A DNA stretch of 50,686 bases, from positions 1 through 50,686 of the forward strand of contig CAZTBG010000008.1 in assembly GCA_964611805.1 (NCBI GenBank). Reading direction: 5' to 3'. Positions 17,901-26,193 of the stretch are shown here, in pieces (the stretch's first letter is position 1; every line of letters begins with the position of its first letter). The notes beneath the pieces were generated by a model. That model saw only the letters and a program-made list of their open reading frames with translations, was not told the DNA's origin and did no database searches. The DNA comes from W589 sp964611805. GTDB taxonomy: Bacteria; Chloroflexota; Dehalococcoidia; Dehalococcoidales; Fen-1064. The translations under genes were made by a program, and so were the position numbers.

Positions 17901-18028
17901 GGCACCTGGTTTCTGTCTTGGGAGGGGATTGAAGTGGTAATAGGACTGGTGCTCTTGAAGAATAGGGAAAAGGATTGCCTTGTGTATTCGTTTTGCGCAT
18001 AATGAAATATCGATGATGGGAGAAGATA

Positions 18029-18526
18029 ATGAACGACAACATTGACTCTTTGGTTGCTGATTTAAATTGCGATGACGCAATGAGATGCCAGCACGCCCGG
18101 CGTGCACTCGTTGCTATGGGAGAAAGGGCAGTAGGGCCACTGACAGAGGCACTTTTCAGTAGGAAGTATTGGGTTCGATGGGAAGCTGCTAAAGCACTCG
18201 GGCAGATTGGCAGTCCTACCGCAATCCAGTCACTGATTAAAGTCCTGGAAGACGATGCGCCCGCTGTGCGCTGGCTTGCTGCCGAAGGCTTGATAGCTAT
18301 CGGGCAGGAGGCTTTGGAACCTTTATTAATGGCCTTGATAGAGCACGCGGACTCACTTTTACTACGTGAGGGGGCACACCACGTCTTTTATGATACGCAT
18401 AGGGCTGACCTGCACGAAATACTACGGCCTGTAATGAGAGAATTGGAAGGATCAGAACCATCTGTTGAGGTTCCACTCGCTGCAAAAAAATCTCTAACAG
18501 AGTTGAAGCGAATATCCAATCGATAG
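18029..18526 (+). CDS. HEAT-repeat protein
   Basis: This is a 165-residue soluble protein made of about four HEAT-like helix pairs. The pattern VRWEAAKALGQIGSPTAIQSLIKVLEDD, with the next unit starting AVRWLAAEGLIAIG, matches the PBS-lyase HEAT family. Such proteins are binding scaffolds; no catalytic residues are visible and the partner is unknown. The ATG follows gggaga. It is 128 bases after pyruvate kinase on the same strand and could be co-transcribed. The convergent neighbour ends at 18671. An imperfect hairpin at 18623-18646 lies between them but lacks a T-run. Confidence 0.85.
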   Translation: MNDNIDSLVADLNCDDAMRCQHARRALVAMGERAVGPLTEALFSRKYWVRWEAAKALGQIGSPTAIQSLIKVLEDDAPAVRWLAAEGLIAIGQEALEPLLMALIEHADSLLLREGAHHVFYDTHRADLHEILRPVMRELEGSEPSVEVPLAAKKSLTELKRISNR

Positions 18527-18670
18527 ACTCAAGCGCCTGTACTCATTTGCGGTATCGGTTCGATATCTAGCTCAGAAAAGGCATTCATAAATAACTACCT
18601 AGACTTATGCACGTCACAGACGGCCTGAGGGAAAAATCTCCCAGGCTGGCTCATAAATACGAGCACTTTG

Positions 18671-19324
18671 TTATTGGCTGCGTCCGATAAGTCTTATCTT
18701 GTCGAGTTGTTCGTTTGCCAGAGCGAAGACAGCGGCGCGCTCTGTGCCGGTTAAACGGCGCCTTTCCTGGCGGTCTCTTGCCCACTCATCAAATGAGGCA
18801 AGAATGAGTGGTTTAGGGGTGTCAGGTAACAATACTGGTTTAAGTTCCAGAGGTACGCCCAGTTTTGTCAGGCCCTCCTCGAAGGGAGTATCACGTGATG
18901 TATCGAAGGTTTGCCAGCCATCGATGTACACCTCTGCAAGGACATGGTCCTGCTCCTGGTATGGCTCTCCCATCTGATGCCCTATCTGTTTATCCTGCCT
19001 GGTTATCCACTCAAAGAGCATCAGTTCCGCTTCAACTTTAAAGACCCGGTATCTGGCCGGGATTCCAACAGACCTCAACATAGCTACAAGGAGGTTGGTT
19101 TTTCCTGAGCACATGCCCGCTTTTGCCCGGAGGGTTTCGGAGGCCTTAACATACCAGTCGTCGTATACATAGGCTAATTCTTTGACAAACCTGTATAGTG
19201 TGTCGAGTTTCTGGTGCTTGTTTGTCAGACTGTTAATCAGACCAGACGCGACAGTTCGGATATCAGGCGCCTTGTCAAAATCGCAGAGTCTAGTTGGTCG
19301 GAGGTACTTTTCGAAGGAATTCAT
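18671..19324 (-). CDS. Transglutaminase-like (cysteine protease fold) domain protein
   Basis: The middle of this 217-residue protein has the transglutaminase-core triad in order: Cys in KAGMCSGKTNLL, His in QDHVLAEVYI and Asp in WQTFDTSRD. There is no signal peptide or membrane segment, so it is probably cytoplasmic. Members of this family cleave or cross-link peptide bonds; the substrate is unknown. The N-terminal segment LTNKHQKLDTLYRFVKELAYVYDDWYVKASETL is the usual helical lead-in. No clear ribosome-binding site precedes the ATG. It is transcribed alone, divergent from the CaiB gene. Confidence 0.82.
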   Translation of the reverse strand: MNSFEKYLRPTRLCDFDKAPDIRTVASGLINSLTNKHQKLDTLYRFVKELAYVYDDWYVKASETLRAKAGMCSGKTNLLVAMLRSVGIPARYRVFKVEAELMLFEWITRQDKQIGHQMGEPYQEQDHVLAEVYIDGWQTFDTSRDTPFEEGLTKLGVPLELKPVLLPDTPKPLILASFDEWARDRQERRRLTGTERAAVFALANEQLDKIRLIGRSQ

Positions 19325-19470
19325 AATACAATGCCCGACTAGAGTTAGTTTATTTTAACCAGCTTTCATCCCGAGAGCAAACAGAGAGCAGGGTGGAAAC
19401 ATAGAAGCCCCATGAGTTATTATGCTGGAGACCAAGCGATAATAAGTACTGTTGATAAACGAGGTGAAAT

Positions 19471-20664
19471 ATGAGTGGCCCGCTTGAAGGAATCAGAGTC
19501 CTTGACCTGACGCAGGTATTGTTCGGACCTTTCGCCACCATGTTGCTCAGTGATATGGGGGCTGAAGTTATCAAGATTGAGAGGCCGGAGGTGGGTGATA
19601 TCGCCAGAGGCAATGGTCCCGTTGTCCGTGGGGTGAGTACCTACTTTCTGAGCCTCAATCGCGGGAAAAAAAGCCTTACATTGAATCTGGCCACAGAGAA
19701 AGGCGTCGAGTTGTTCTTAAAGCTGGTGCAGTCAGCAGACTTGCTGGTCGAGAACTTCACGCCGGGGACGATGGAGAAACTGGGTCTGGGCTACGAAAGA
19801 GTGCGAGAGCACAATCCCAGGATAATATACGTTGCTGGCTCAGGCTTTGGCCAGTATGGTCCCTATGCAGGCAAGCCGGCCTTCGATATCATTATTCAGG
19901 CTATGGGAGGAATCATGAGTATCACGGGTGAGGAAGGAGGACCACCAGTGAGGCCAGGAGCATCCTATGGTGACATTGCTGCTGGTTTATTCTTATGCGT
20001 TGCCGCTCTGGCTGCCCTGCAGGAGCGCCAGTCCAGTGGAGAAGGACAGCTGGTGGATATCAGCATGCTGGACTGTCAGGTGACCGTTCAAGAAAACGCT
20101 TTTGTCCGTTATCTTAATACTGGTGAGGTACCACATGCTCTCGGTACAAGGCACCCGGTGATAGCGCCGTTTCAAGCATTCCAGACGAAGGATGGCTACG
20201 TAGCAGTAGCCCTCAGGGGTGGTACGAAGGACCAGTGGCCTCTTTTTTGCGCTATCATCGACCGTCTTGATATTATGGATGACCCGCGATTTCGGAATGG
20301 CTGGTTGCGTATTCAGAATTATGAAGTGCTGGAACCAATCCTGCGAGAAGCAATGAAGACAAGGACCACCAGGGAATGGGTCAGCGAGCTGGAAAAGGTA
20401 GAAATACCCTGCGGGCCGGTAAACACGATTCCCCAGGTGGCGGACGACCCACAGATTGCCGCCAGGGATATGATTATCGATGTCAATCATCCGGCAGCAG
20501 GGGGATTCAAGGTCGTTAATACACCTTTCCGATTTTCCAGAACACCGTCCAGAGTGGAACGGGCCTCCCCCGAATTGGGGGAGCATACTCAAGATGTCCT
20601 GAGCCAGCTTCTGGGGATAAACGAAACGGAAATCGCTGAACTGAAAAAGTCAGGCGTGATTTAG
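19471..20664 (+). CDS. Family III CoA-transferase (CaiB/BaiF)
   Basis: This enzyme moves CoA between two carboxylic acids via a mixed-anhydride Asp. The N-terminus GPLEGIRVLDLTQVLFGPF and the segment VENFTPGTMEKLGLGYE are family hallmarks. Asp168 in SYGDIAAG aligns with the catalytic Asp169 of formyl-CoA transferase. The length of 397 residues is standard. The ATG follows gaggtgaa. It heads the catabolic island and is followed 43 bases later by a crotonase. It could activate the island's substrate or pass CoA between intermediates. The acid is unknown. Confidence 0.94.
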   Translation: MSGPLEGIRVLDLTQVLFGPFATMLLSDMGAEVIKIERPEVGDIARGNGPVVRGVSTYFLSLNRGKKSLTLNLATEKGVELFLKLVQSADLLVENFTPGTMEKLGLGYERVREHNPRIIYVAGSGFGQYGPYAGKPAFDIIIQAMGGIMSITGEEGGPPVRPGASYGDIAAGLFLCVAALAALQERQSSGEGQLVDISMLDCQVTVQENAFVRYLNTGEVPHALGTRHPVIAPFQAFQTKDGYVAVALRGGTKDQWPLFCAIIDRLDIMDDPRFRNGWLRIQNYEVLEPILREAMKTRTTREWVSELEKVEIPCGPVNTIPQVADDPQIAARDMIIDVNHPAAGGFKVVNTPFRFSRTPSRVERASPELGEHTQDVLSQLLGINETEIAELKKSGVI

Positions 20665-20707
20665 GACGAGACAGTTATTATTGCAAGTGCCAAGAACGGG
20701 GGAAGAA

Positions 20708-21475
20708 ATGAGTGATTTAGTTCTTGTAGAGACGAAGGAGCATATCTGTACTGTTACGCTCAATCGACCTGAAAAGCGGAATGCACTGAATCCTGAATTG
20801 CTGCGTCTCATGAAAGATGCCTTTAGTAGTATAAAGCCGGGAGGAGAAGTCAGGGTAGTGGTTCTCCGCGGTGTTGGAGAGAAGGCCTTTTGTGCGGGGG
20901 CAGACCTTACGGCCGTGCTGTCGGAGGAAGGTGGAGGGGATGTTGTTCAGGACGCACTAGAAAGCGTTGTTAACTGCCCCTGCCCGGTTATCGCTATGAT
21001 TTATGGGTACGCCGTGGGCGCGGGGTGTGACCTTGCGGCAGCTTGTGATTTTAGAATAATCGCCGATTCAGCTCGGATAGGGATAAATCCGGTCAAAATC
21101 GGGCTGGTATATTCTCCGAAGGCGATAGCACGATTGATTAACCTTATTGGTCCGGGTTATACCAGGGAGCTATTTTTCACTGGCAGATTCTTCACAGCTG
21201 AAAGGGCGCAGAAAATAGGACTGGTAAATTATGTTGTCCCGGAGAATGAACTGCTGGCTACTACCTACTCCCTGGCCCAGGAAATCGCTGAAAATGCCCC
21301 CCTAGCCGTAGCCGGAACCAAGTCTATTATAAATAAATACCTTGATAGACGGCTGAACCCAGAAGATGAAAGAGAAATGCGGGCCATCGTGAGACATGCC
21401 CGGCAGACCGAGGACATGAAGGAAGGGGTGCAGGCCTTTGCCGAGAAACGCAAGCCCGAATTCCGGGGGAAATAA
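20708..21475 (+). CDS. Enoyl-CoA hydratase/isomerase family protein with atypical active site
   Basis: This is a 255-residue crotonase-fold protein from ATG 20708, preceded by a gggggaag motif. It has NRPEKRNALN near the start, CAGADL forming the first oxyanion-hole loop (residues 62-67), and AVGAGCDLAAACD for the second. The two Glu residues used by classical hydratases are not kept: the first position is Asp108 (GAGCD) and the second is Val129 (NPVKIG). It is therefore unlikely to be an ordinary hydratase and may be an isomerase, a ring-opening hydrolase or another crotonase type. It is probably co-transcribed with the upstream CoA-transferase. Confidence 0.9.
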   Translation: MSDLVLVETKEHICTVTLNRPEKRNALNPELLRLMKDAFSSIKPGGEVRVVVLRGVGEKAFCAGADLTAVLSEEGGGDVVQDALESVVNCPCPVIAMIYGYAVGAGCDLAAACDFRIIADSARIGINPVKIGLVYSPKAIARLINLIGPGYTRELFFTGRFFTAERAQKIGLVNYVVPENELLATTYSLAQEIAENAPLAVAGTKSIINKYLDRRLNPEDEREMRAIVRHARQTEDMKEGVQAFAEKRKPEFRGK

Positions 21476-21511
21476 CGCTCCCCGGACTGCGTCTTTAGTT
21501 ACAAACTCAGT

Positions 21512-21937
21512 TTGGAGCCGGTGCCCCGCCCGGTATACCATCATTGCCTTGTTGAGCTGGTAAGGGCAGTCCCGGAGGACCTGCTCAGTATTGTCACGCC
21601 CTTAGAAGCGGGCGAGGATGTGAAGGTTGACGGTTTCAGATGGTTAATGGATAATGATAACCCTTATCAGATATTTCCTGAGACCGATAGCCGTTCTCGT
21701 CCCTCAAAAACTGCCTTTTATGAACACGGGATAGACTTAATCAAGAAGTTGACAGAGTATCTTCTGACCCTAATAGAATTTGAGCAGGATGGCCAGGCAA
21801 TCAAGGTGGATGGCTTCAGACTGAAAAACTTTCAGGATTGGCAGGTTAGCAACTGCTACCCAGGGAACTCATGTTTTGTGTGTCCATACCGAGGCACCAA
21901 AGTGAATGACCAGAAACGTGCCGTCAGAAATATCTGA
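21512..21937 (+). CDS. Hypothetical protein, start uncertain
   Basis: An open frame of 141 codons from TTG 21512 is in the same frame as the crotonase, and 12 sense codons lie between that gene's TAA and the TTG. Codon choice resembles the neighbours. The segments KVDGFRWLMDNDN and IKVDGFRLKNFQDW look like a weak internal repeat, and the end is Cys-rich (CYPGNSCFVCPY). No ribosome-binding site was seen before the TTG; a downstream GTG near 21620 is another option. I do not recognise it. It may be a real small gene that lost its start, or a decayed extension. Confidence 0.4.
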   Translation: MEPVPRPVYHHCLVELVRAVPEDLLSIVTPLEAGEDVKVDGFRWLMDNDNPYQIFPETDSRSRPSKTAFYEHGIDLIKKLTEYLLTLIEFEQDGQAIKVDGFRLKNFQDWQVSNCYPGNSCFVCPYRGTKVNDQKRAVRNI

Positions 21938-21978
21938 TTGTTCAGCTATTTGATAAATACGCGATACGGGTTACCAAT

Positions 21979-23019
21979 TTATTTATTGACTTCGGGGATA
22001 GCTGGAGTTTCCTCAATATCCGGTCCGTCAGCCCCTTCTCGCCACCAGGTTATCGGCCGGAATTCTCGCGGCACGATGCCCTCCTGTTTGAATCTCGGGT
22101 ACCCCAGGACTATGGAGTTTACTATTGAAAAAGGGGGACGAAGCCCCAGTTTCTCCATGATAGAAGGCACCATATTGCATACGGCAATAAACCCGACCCA
22201 GGTAGCCTTTAGTCCCAAAGAGTTCGCCACGAGGACCATGTTAGTCCCACAGATACCTACCTGTATTTGCGGCCCGCCAATAGCCCGGCTGTCGGCGGCA
22301 ATCAGAATCACCGCCGGGGCACCCAGCAAGACAGGGTGAATCCGGTTGGCAAGGCCTGTCCCAATCCCACCTTGAATAATACGGGGGTCGTAAGTCGCTG
22401 GATTTGGATTAGCCTCGTATCCGGCCGCCAGTGTTTTTACCGTGTCGTCATTAGCATACATCCGGTGGAGCCCGGTCAATATACCCCACGCTGCCTCATT
22501 CATCTCGTTGATAAGGGCCTTGTTGGTAACGACGATGAACTTCCAGGGTTGGGCGTTGCCGCTGCTGGGAGCGGCCCGCCCTGCCTCCAGCACCCTCCTG
22601 ATTAGTGGTTCGGGTACCGATTTATCAGAGAAGTTCCTGACGCTGCGCCTTGCATATATAACCTTCTCGACCGCATTCCATTCATCAGGATTCCCTTCGG
22701 CATCCTGGGGTTGCAGGGGATATACCGCCGGCAGTGGATGGGGGTAAGTCTTCCAGAAGCCAGCGTCCACATGATATGGCTCAACAATGTCAATGGCATC
22801 TACTGGGCAAGCTACCATACAGTTATAGCAGCTGAAGCAGGCCCAGTTCTCCTTGAGCCGGGGAATACTATTCTCTCCCATTTCCCAGGTCCCGAAGGGG
22901 CAATTCTCGATACACAGGCCACAGCCAGTGCACTTATCCGGGTCCACCTTCATCTTTCCCATGTGGACATCTTCTGGACGGAATATCGGCTTCAGGTCTT
23001 TTTCCCAAGTCATTGGCAT
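21979..23019 (-). CDS. Ferredoxin-nitroreductase fusion protein
   Basis: The N-terminal 75 residues hold two 4Fe-4S clusters: Cys30/33/36/40 (CTGCGLCIENCP) and Cys61/64/67/71 (CFSCYNCMVACP). From about residue 115 (YARRSVRNFSDKSV) a nitroreductase-type FMN domain follows, with APSSGNAQPW as the flavin loop. Electrons could pass from a ferredoxin-level donor through the clusters to FMN, which would suit reduction or desaturation of a CoA thioester or a quinone-like compound without NAD(P)H. The 346 residues match two fused domains. It is the last gene of the minus-strand run. A good ggagga motif precedes ATG. The substrate is unknown. Confidence 0.9.
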   Translation of the reverse strand: MPMTWEKDLKPIFRPEDVHMGKMKVDPDKCTGCGLCIENCPFGTWEMGENSIPRLKENWACFSCYNCMVACPVDAIDIVEPYHVDAGFWKTYPHPLPAVYPLQPQDAEGNPDEWNAVEKVIYARRSVRNFSDKSVPEPLIRRVLEAGRAAPSSGNAQPWKFIVVTNKALINEMNEAAWGILTGLHRMYANDDTVKTLAAGYEANPNPATYDPRIIQGGIGTGLANRIHPVLLGAPAVILIAADSRAIGGPQIQVGICGTNMVLVANSLGLKATWVGFIAVCNMVPSIMEKLGLRPPFSIVNSIVLGYPRFKQEGIVPREFRPITWWREGADGPDIEETPAIPEVNK

Positions 23020-23079
23020 AGCCTGCCCTCCTCCGCTTTTAATGCATTAGGAACCTATTCTGCCGTGTACCAATAAAGG

Positions 23080-23892
23080 CTAGAGATGAATCCATTTTCC
23101 ATCACTGATTGTCACTCCAAGCGGGTCAAGGCGGACACGCATGACGTCCAGCTCTTCCTCTGTGGGTGGCTTCATCCGCTCCAGCTTGGGGGCAACCAGC
23201 GGCTCGAAGTCCATCTTTTCCAGCACGTTCTTCACTTCAACCCACTCGGCAAGGGCCAGGAGCTTCATGTATCTTGTCTCTTCGTCGTAGCCAAACATCG
23301 CCTCGGGTGTTAAAAGACGGTACGGCCCGCTACCAGCCGGTAGTCCGGCCCTCTCCCTCGCCCCAAGCGAGCCATCCAGAAAACCAGGTGAAGAGACAAA
23401 GTCCATCTTTTTTACAAACTTGCGCTTCTCCTGTGTGGTCATAAGAATGGTGCGCCAGCACATTGAAGCGATTTCGTTGGCACCACCCGCCCCACCATAG
23501 CGCCTCCCCGGATGGTAGTAGTCGCCACCCAGAAACGAGGAGTTAATGTTGCCGTAGGGGTCTACCTGCAGGGTGGCCAGCATCCCGTAGTCGAAAAAGC
23601 CGGTCGACGCCAGGCTGCAGACGGTATTCATATTCGTCCAGGCAACCCCTCGATAGCTTGCCTTGGCGCTGACAAACTGCATCAGGGGCGAAAGTGGTAC
23701 CAGGGGCTGTGGGGCAATTACCCCGTCTTCTGTACTGGCGGTGAGATTCGGCAGATACAGGGCCTGCGCCAGCAGTGAGGCAATCCGGGGTGGGCCACCC
23801 CCCACCACCCAGTAGCTCTTGTCCGCTTCCATCATGTTTGCCATGACGGAAATCATGGCTTCGGCCTCGGTAAAATCAGTTGCACTTGTCAT
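23080..23892 (-). CDS. Family I CoA-transferase, beta subunit (GctB/IpdB-like)
   Basis: This is the partner of the next gene upstream; their ends overlap by four bases (ATGA), so they are translationally coupled. The 270-residue product resembles glutaconate CoA-transferase subunit B and the steroid enzyme IpdB, including a C-terminal PPTEEELDVMRVRLDP block. Glu55 in STEDGVI sits where CoA-transferases keep their catalytic Glu (E-N/D-G); as I recall, IpdB has lost it. So true CoA transfer is more likely than IpdAB-type ring hydrolysis. The substrate is unknown. Confidence 0.9.
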   Translation of the reverse strand: MTSATDFTEAEAMISVMANMMEADKSYWVVGGGPPRIASLLAQALYLPNLTASTEDGVIAPQPLVPLSPLMQFVSAKASYRGVAWTNMNTVCSLASTGFFDYGMLATLQVDPYGNINSSFLGGDYYHPGRRYGGAGGANEIASMCWRTILMTTQEKRKFVKKMDFVSSPGFLDGSLGARERAGLPAGSGPYRLLTPEAMFGYDEETRYMKLLALAEWVEVKNVLEKMDFEPLVAPKLERMKPPTEEELDVMRVRLDPLGVTISDGKWIHL

Positions 23893-24872
23893 AGGTAGTA
23901 GCCCTCCTTGATTTTGGCTGCCTGTTTCAGTGCCAGTAACCGCTTCAGCCCGATTCTCTGTTCCAGGTACTCCTGGTGGTTAGCCACACCGTAAACATAC
24001 TTTTCCAGGTATTGCTTCAGTCCCTCTCCGCTTGGTTCCCTGCCTGCCTGCATGAGCTCCATTACGGCTGGCTGGTCACTGTCATACAACCCCTGGACCT
24101 CCCCGGGATGAGCGCCAAAAGGTGCCTCGACAACGGCGTCCACGAGATAGTAGGGTATGGTTGTCTTGCCGGGGTCACGCCTGATGTACTCAGTATCAAT
24201 AATCTCCTCGGTAGAGATGATGAGTTTCTTAGAGGCCGCCGCAGTCTCCCAGGGTGATACGCTCGGACCGAAGATACGGGCGTTGCCATATACATCGCAC
24301 TGGTGGACGTGTATCAGGGCAATATCGGGATTAAGGGCTGGCAGCAACGTAATCTCTTTTTCTGTCCAGGGGTCTTTGACCAGTTTAGCCGCCGAGTACT
24401 GAAAAGCCCCCGTCCCCCCGAGAAACCTCACCGGAATAAAGGGAATACCTAGAGCACCAGCCAGTTGCCTCATTGTCAACGCCGAATTGCTCCACTCGGT
24501 AACCGTGATATCCCCGCTGTCGAGGACGCGGGTCAGTGCCGAACCTACACCTATAAAGCCAACATCAATGTGACTGACACAGCCAGCACCTACCAGTAGA
24601 TTGACAATGACGTAGGTAAAACGCCCACCCACACCCAGATTTTTCTTCCTCTGACGAACGACCTCACGCAAAAGTGAGCTGGGCCCCCGCATAACCATGT
24701 TGCAGTCGAAACAGAGATAATCACCATCGCTGACGAATTTGCTCACGGCTTCCTGTTCGGTCATTACCTTCTCTACCAGAGTGCGTGGTTTGTTGTCGCG
24801 TATGTAGGCCCTGTGTCTATCCGGGTCAGGCACATGAAACAGTCTGCCAATCCCTGAATCAAGAACTTCCAT
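23889..24872 (-). CDS. Family I CoA-transferase, alpha subunit (GctA/IpdA-like)
   Basis: This 327-residue protein has the GctA fold pattern: a DGDYLCFDCNMVMRGPSS start in place of the usual SG-x-GG segment, ISTEEIIDTEYIRR, and VDAVVEAPFGAHPGEVQGLYD near the C-terminus. That last block is shared with glutaconate CoA-transferase A and with IpdA. It has an extra N-terminal stretch of about 30 residues and a C-terminal helix rich in Lys. ATG follows gggagc. It forms a heteromer with the beta subunit and belongs to the same minus-strand operon as the thiolase upstream. Confidence 0.9.
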   Translation of the reverse strand: MEVLDSGIGRLFHVPDPDRHRAYIRDNKPRTLVEKVMTEQEAVSKFVSDGDYLCFDCNMVMRGPSSLLREVVRQRKKNLGVGGRFTYVIVNLLVGAGCVSHIDVGFIGVGSALTRVLDSGDITVTEWSNSALTMRQLAGALGIPFIPVRFLGGTGAFQYSAAKLVKDPWTEKEITLLPALNPDIALIHVHQCDVYGNARIFGPSVSPWETAAASKKLIISTEEIIDTEYIRRDPGKTTIPYYLVDAVVEAPFGAHPGEVQGLYDSDQPAVMELMQAGREPSGEGLKQYLEKYVYGVANHQEYLEQRIGLKRLLALKQAAKIKEGYYL

Positions 24873-24908
24873 GGTGCTCCCTTCGTACCTTGTTTATTCT
24901 TACCAGAA

Positions 24909-26147
24909 TCAATCTTTTTCCAGGATGTGGATAGTCATGGCGGCTTCCCCTGCGCCGACCGTACCACCGGCATTGTGGGTCATAGCGATACGGTGTTTTT
25001 TCACCTGTCGCTGGCCGGCCTCACCGCGGAGCTGGGTAACAAGTTCGTATATCTGTGCCAGCCCGGAAGCGCCGATAGGATGTCCTCGTGAGATTAACCC
25101 ACCGCTGGGATTAACAGGAATTTTACCATTCAGTGCCGTATCCCCTCTTTCCGCTATCACGCCTCCCTCTCCTCTCGGGCAAAATCCCATCGATTCCATG
25201 GCAGAGACCTCTCCGAAGGCAGTGGCATCATGGACCTCCATCACGTCAATATCCTCGGGTCCCAGTCCGGCAATACTGAAGGCCCGTTTGGTGGCCCGCT
25301 CGACGATATCGCTACTCCCGGTCCGATTCCCCCCTTCGAGTATGGATGCCCGGATTTTCACTGCCCGGCTGTTAGGGTGCTTCTTGAGAAAGTCCTCGCT
25401 GCAGACAATGGCGGCTGCGGCACCATCACCAATGGGAGCGCACATTGCCCTGGTCAGTGGATAGGACACGATATAATCATTCAATACCTGCTCTACCGTC
25501 TGGGGAAAGGTGTACTGGGCCAGGGGATTCATGGTTGAGTTGTTGTGGTTTTTTGAAGCGATAACCGCAAGCTGGCGCTGGGTTGAGCCGTAGGCTTTCA
25601 TATGCGCCCGGGCACCGGCGGCATAGAAGTCCATGAAGGCCGAATGACCGCCCTGCTCCTCTTGTCGCTGCGCTTCTGGACCTTTTCCCCTGGTTTTCTT
25701 CTCCTCTTCACGGAGTCGGGCCATTGGCTGTGCCGTCTCCTCGACATCAGTGGCTGCCGAGAAACTCTGCATTACCTTGACACGGTCTTCGTTATACTGT
25801 TTTTCAACCCCGATGGCAAGGGTACAATCGTAGAGTTCCGCCTTGATAGCGGACCAGGCACCATGAAGGGCAGTGCTGGCGCTGGCACAGGCATTTTCCA
25901 CATTGGTTACCGGTATGCCCTGAAGCCCGCTCGCCGACAGGGCTACCTGTCCGCGTATCGAGTGTTGGAAAGAATAGAGGCCCCACGTGGTATTGGAGAA
26001 CCAGGCAGCTTCAATATCATCCCTGGTGAGGTCACAGTCGCGGAGAACATCATCAAGGACCTCTCTGGTCATGTCCTTCATGCTTCGCTCGAGGAACTTG
26101 CCGAACTTTATCATGCCAACGCCGATTATATAGATATCGTTGCCCAC
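24909..26147 (-). CDS. Thiolase (SCP-x/acetyl-CoA acetyltransferase type) with intact active site
   Basis: This enzyme cleaves 3-oxoacyl-CoA with CoA. GTG start is supported by a ggaggggtga motif a few bases before it. The nucleophile Cys87 is in NVENACASAS. The first His is in MEVHDATAFGE, and the second in RGHPIGASG. The C-terminal THNAGGTVGAG replaces the classic Cys-x-Gly loop, as in SCP-x thiolases. The 412 residues are typical. It contrasts with the Cys-less relative at 29261. It is in one run with the CoA-transferase (37 bases downstream) and the acyl-CoA dehydrogenase (47 bases upstream), giving a beta-oxidation set. Confidence 0.93.
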   Translation of the reverse strand: MGNDIYIIGVGMIKFGKFLERSMKDMTREVLDDVLRDCDLTRDDIEAAWFSNTTWGLYSFQHSIRGQVALSASGLQGIPVTNVENACASASTALHGAWSAIKAELYDCTLAIGVEKQYNEDRVKVMQSFSAATDVEETAQPMARLREEEKKTRGKGPEAQRQEEQGGHSAFMDFYAAGARAHMKAYGSTQRQLAVIASKNHNNSTMNPLAQYTFPQTVEQVLNDYIVSYPLTRAMCAPIGDGAAAAIVCSEDFLKKHPNSRAVKIRASILEGGNRTGSSDIVERATKRAFSIAGLGPEDIDVMEVHDATAFGEVSAMESMGFCPRGEGGVIAERGDTALNGKIPVNPSGGLISRGHPIGASGLAQIYELVTQLRGEAGQRQVKKHRIAMTHNAGGTVGAGEAAMTIHILEKD

Positions 26148-26193
26148 TGCTCACCCCTCCGCTACTTTATTTCCCATTGTAAACCGGAATCCT

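Noticed and set aside
18541..18575. ggttcgat-like sequence as a tRNA T-arm
   Set aside because: No acceptor stem, anticodon arm or D-arm could be fitted around it.
18623..18646. Hairpin as a terminator between the HEAT and transglutaminase genes
   Set aside because: The stem has a bulge and no T-run follows on either strand.
23080..24872. Firm naming of the two subunits as IpdA/IpdB
   Set aside because: The catalytic Glu of CoA-transferases is kept (Glu55), so ring hydrolase function is not supported.
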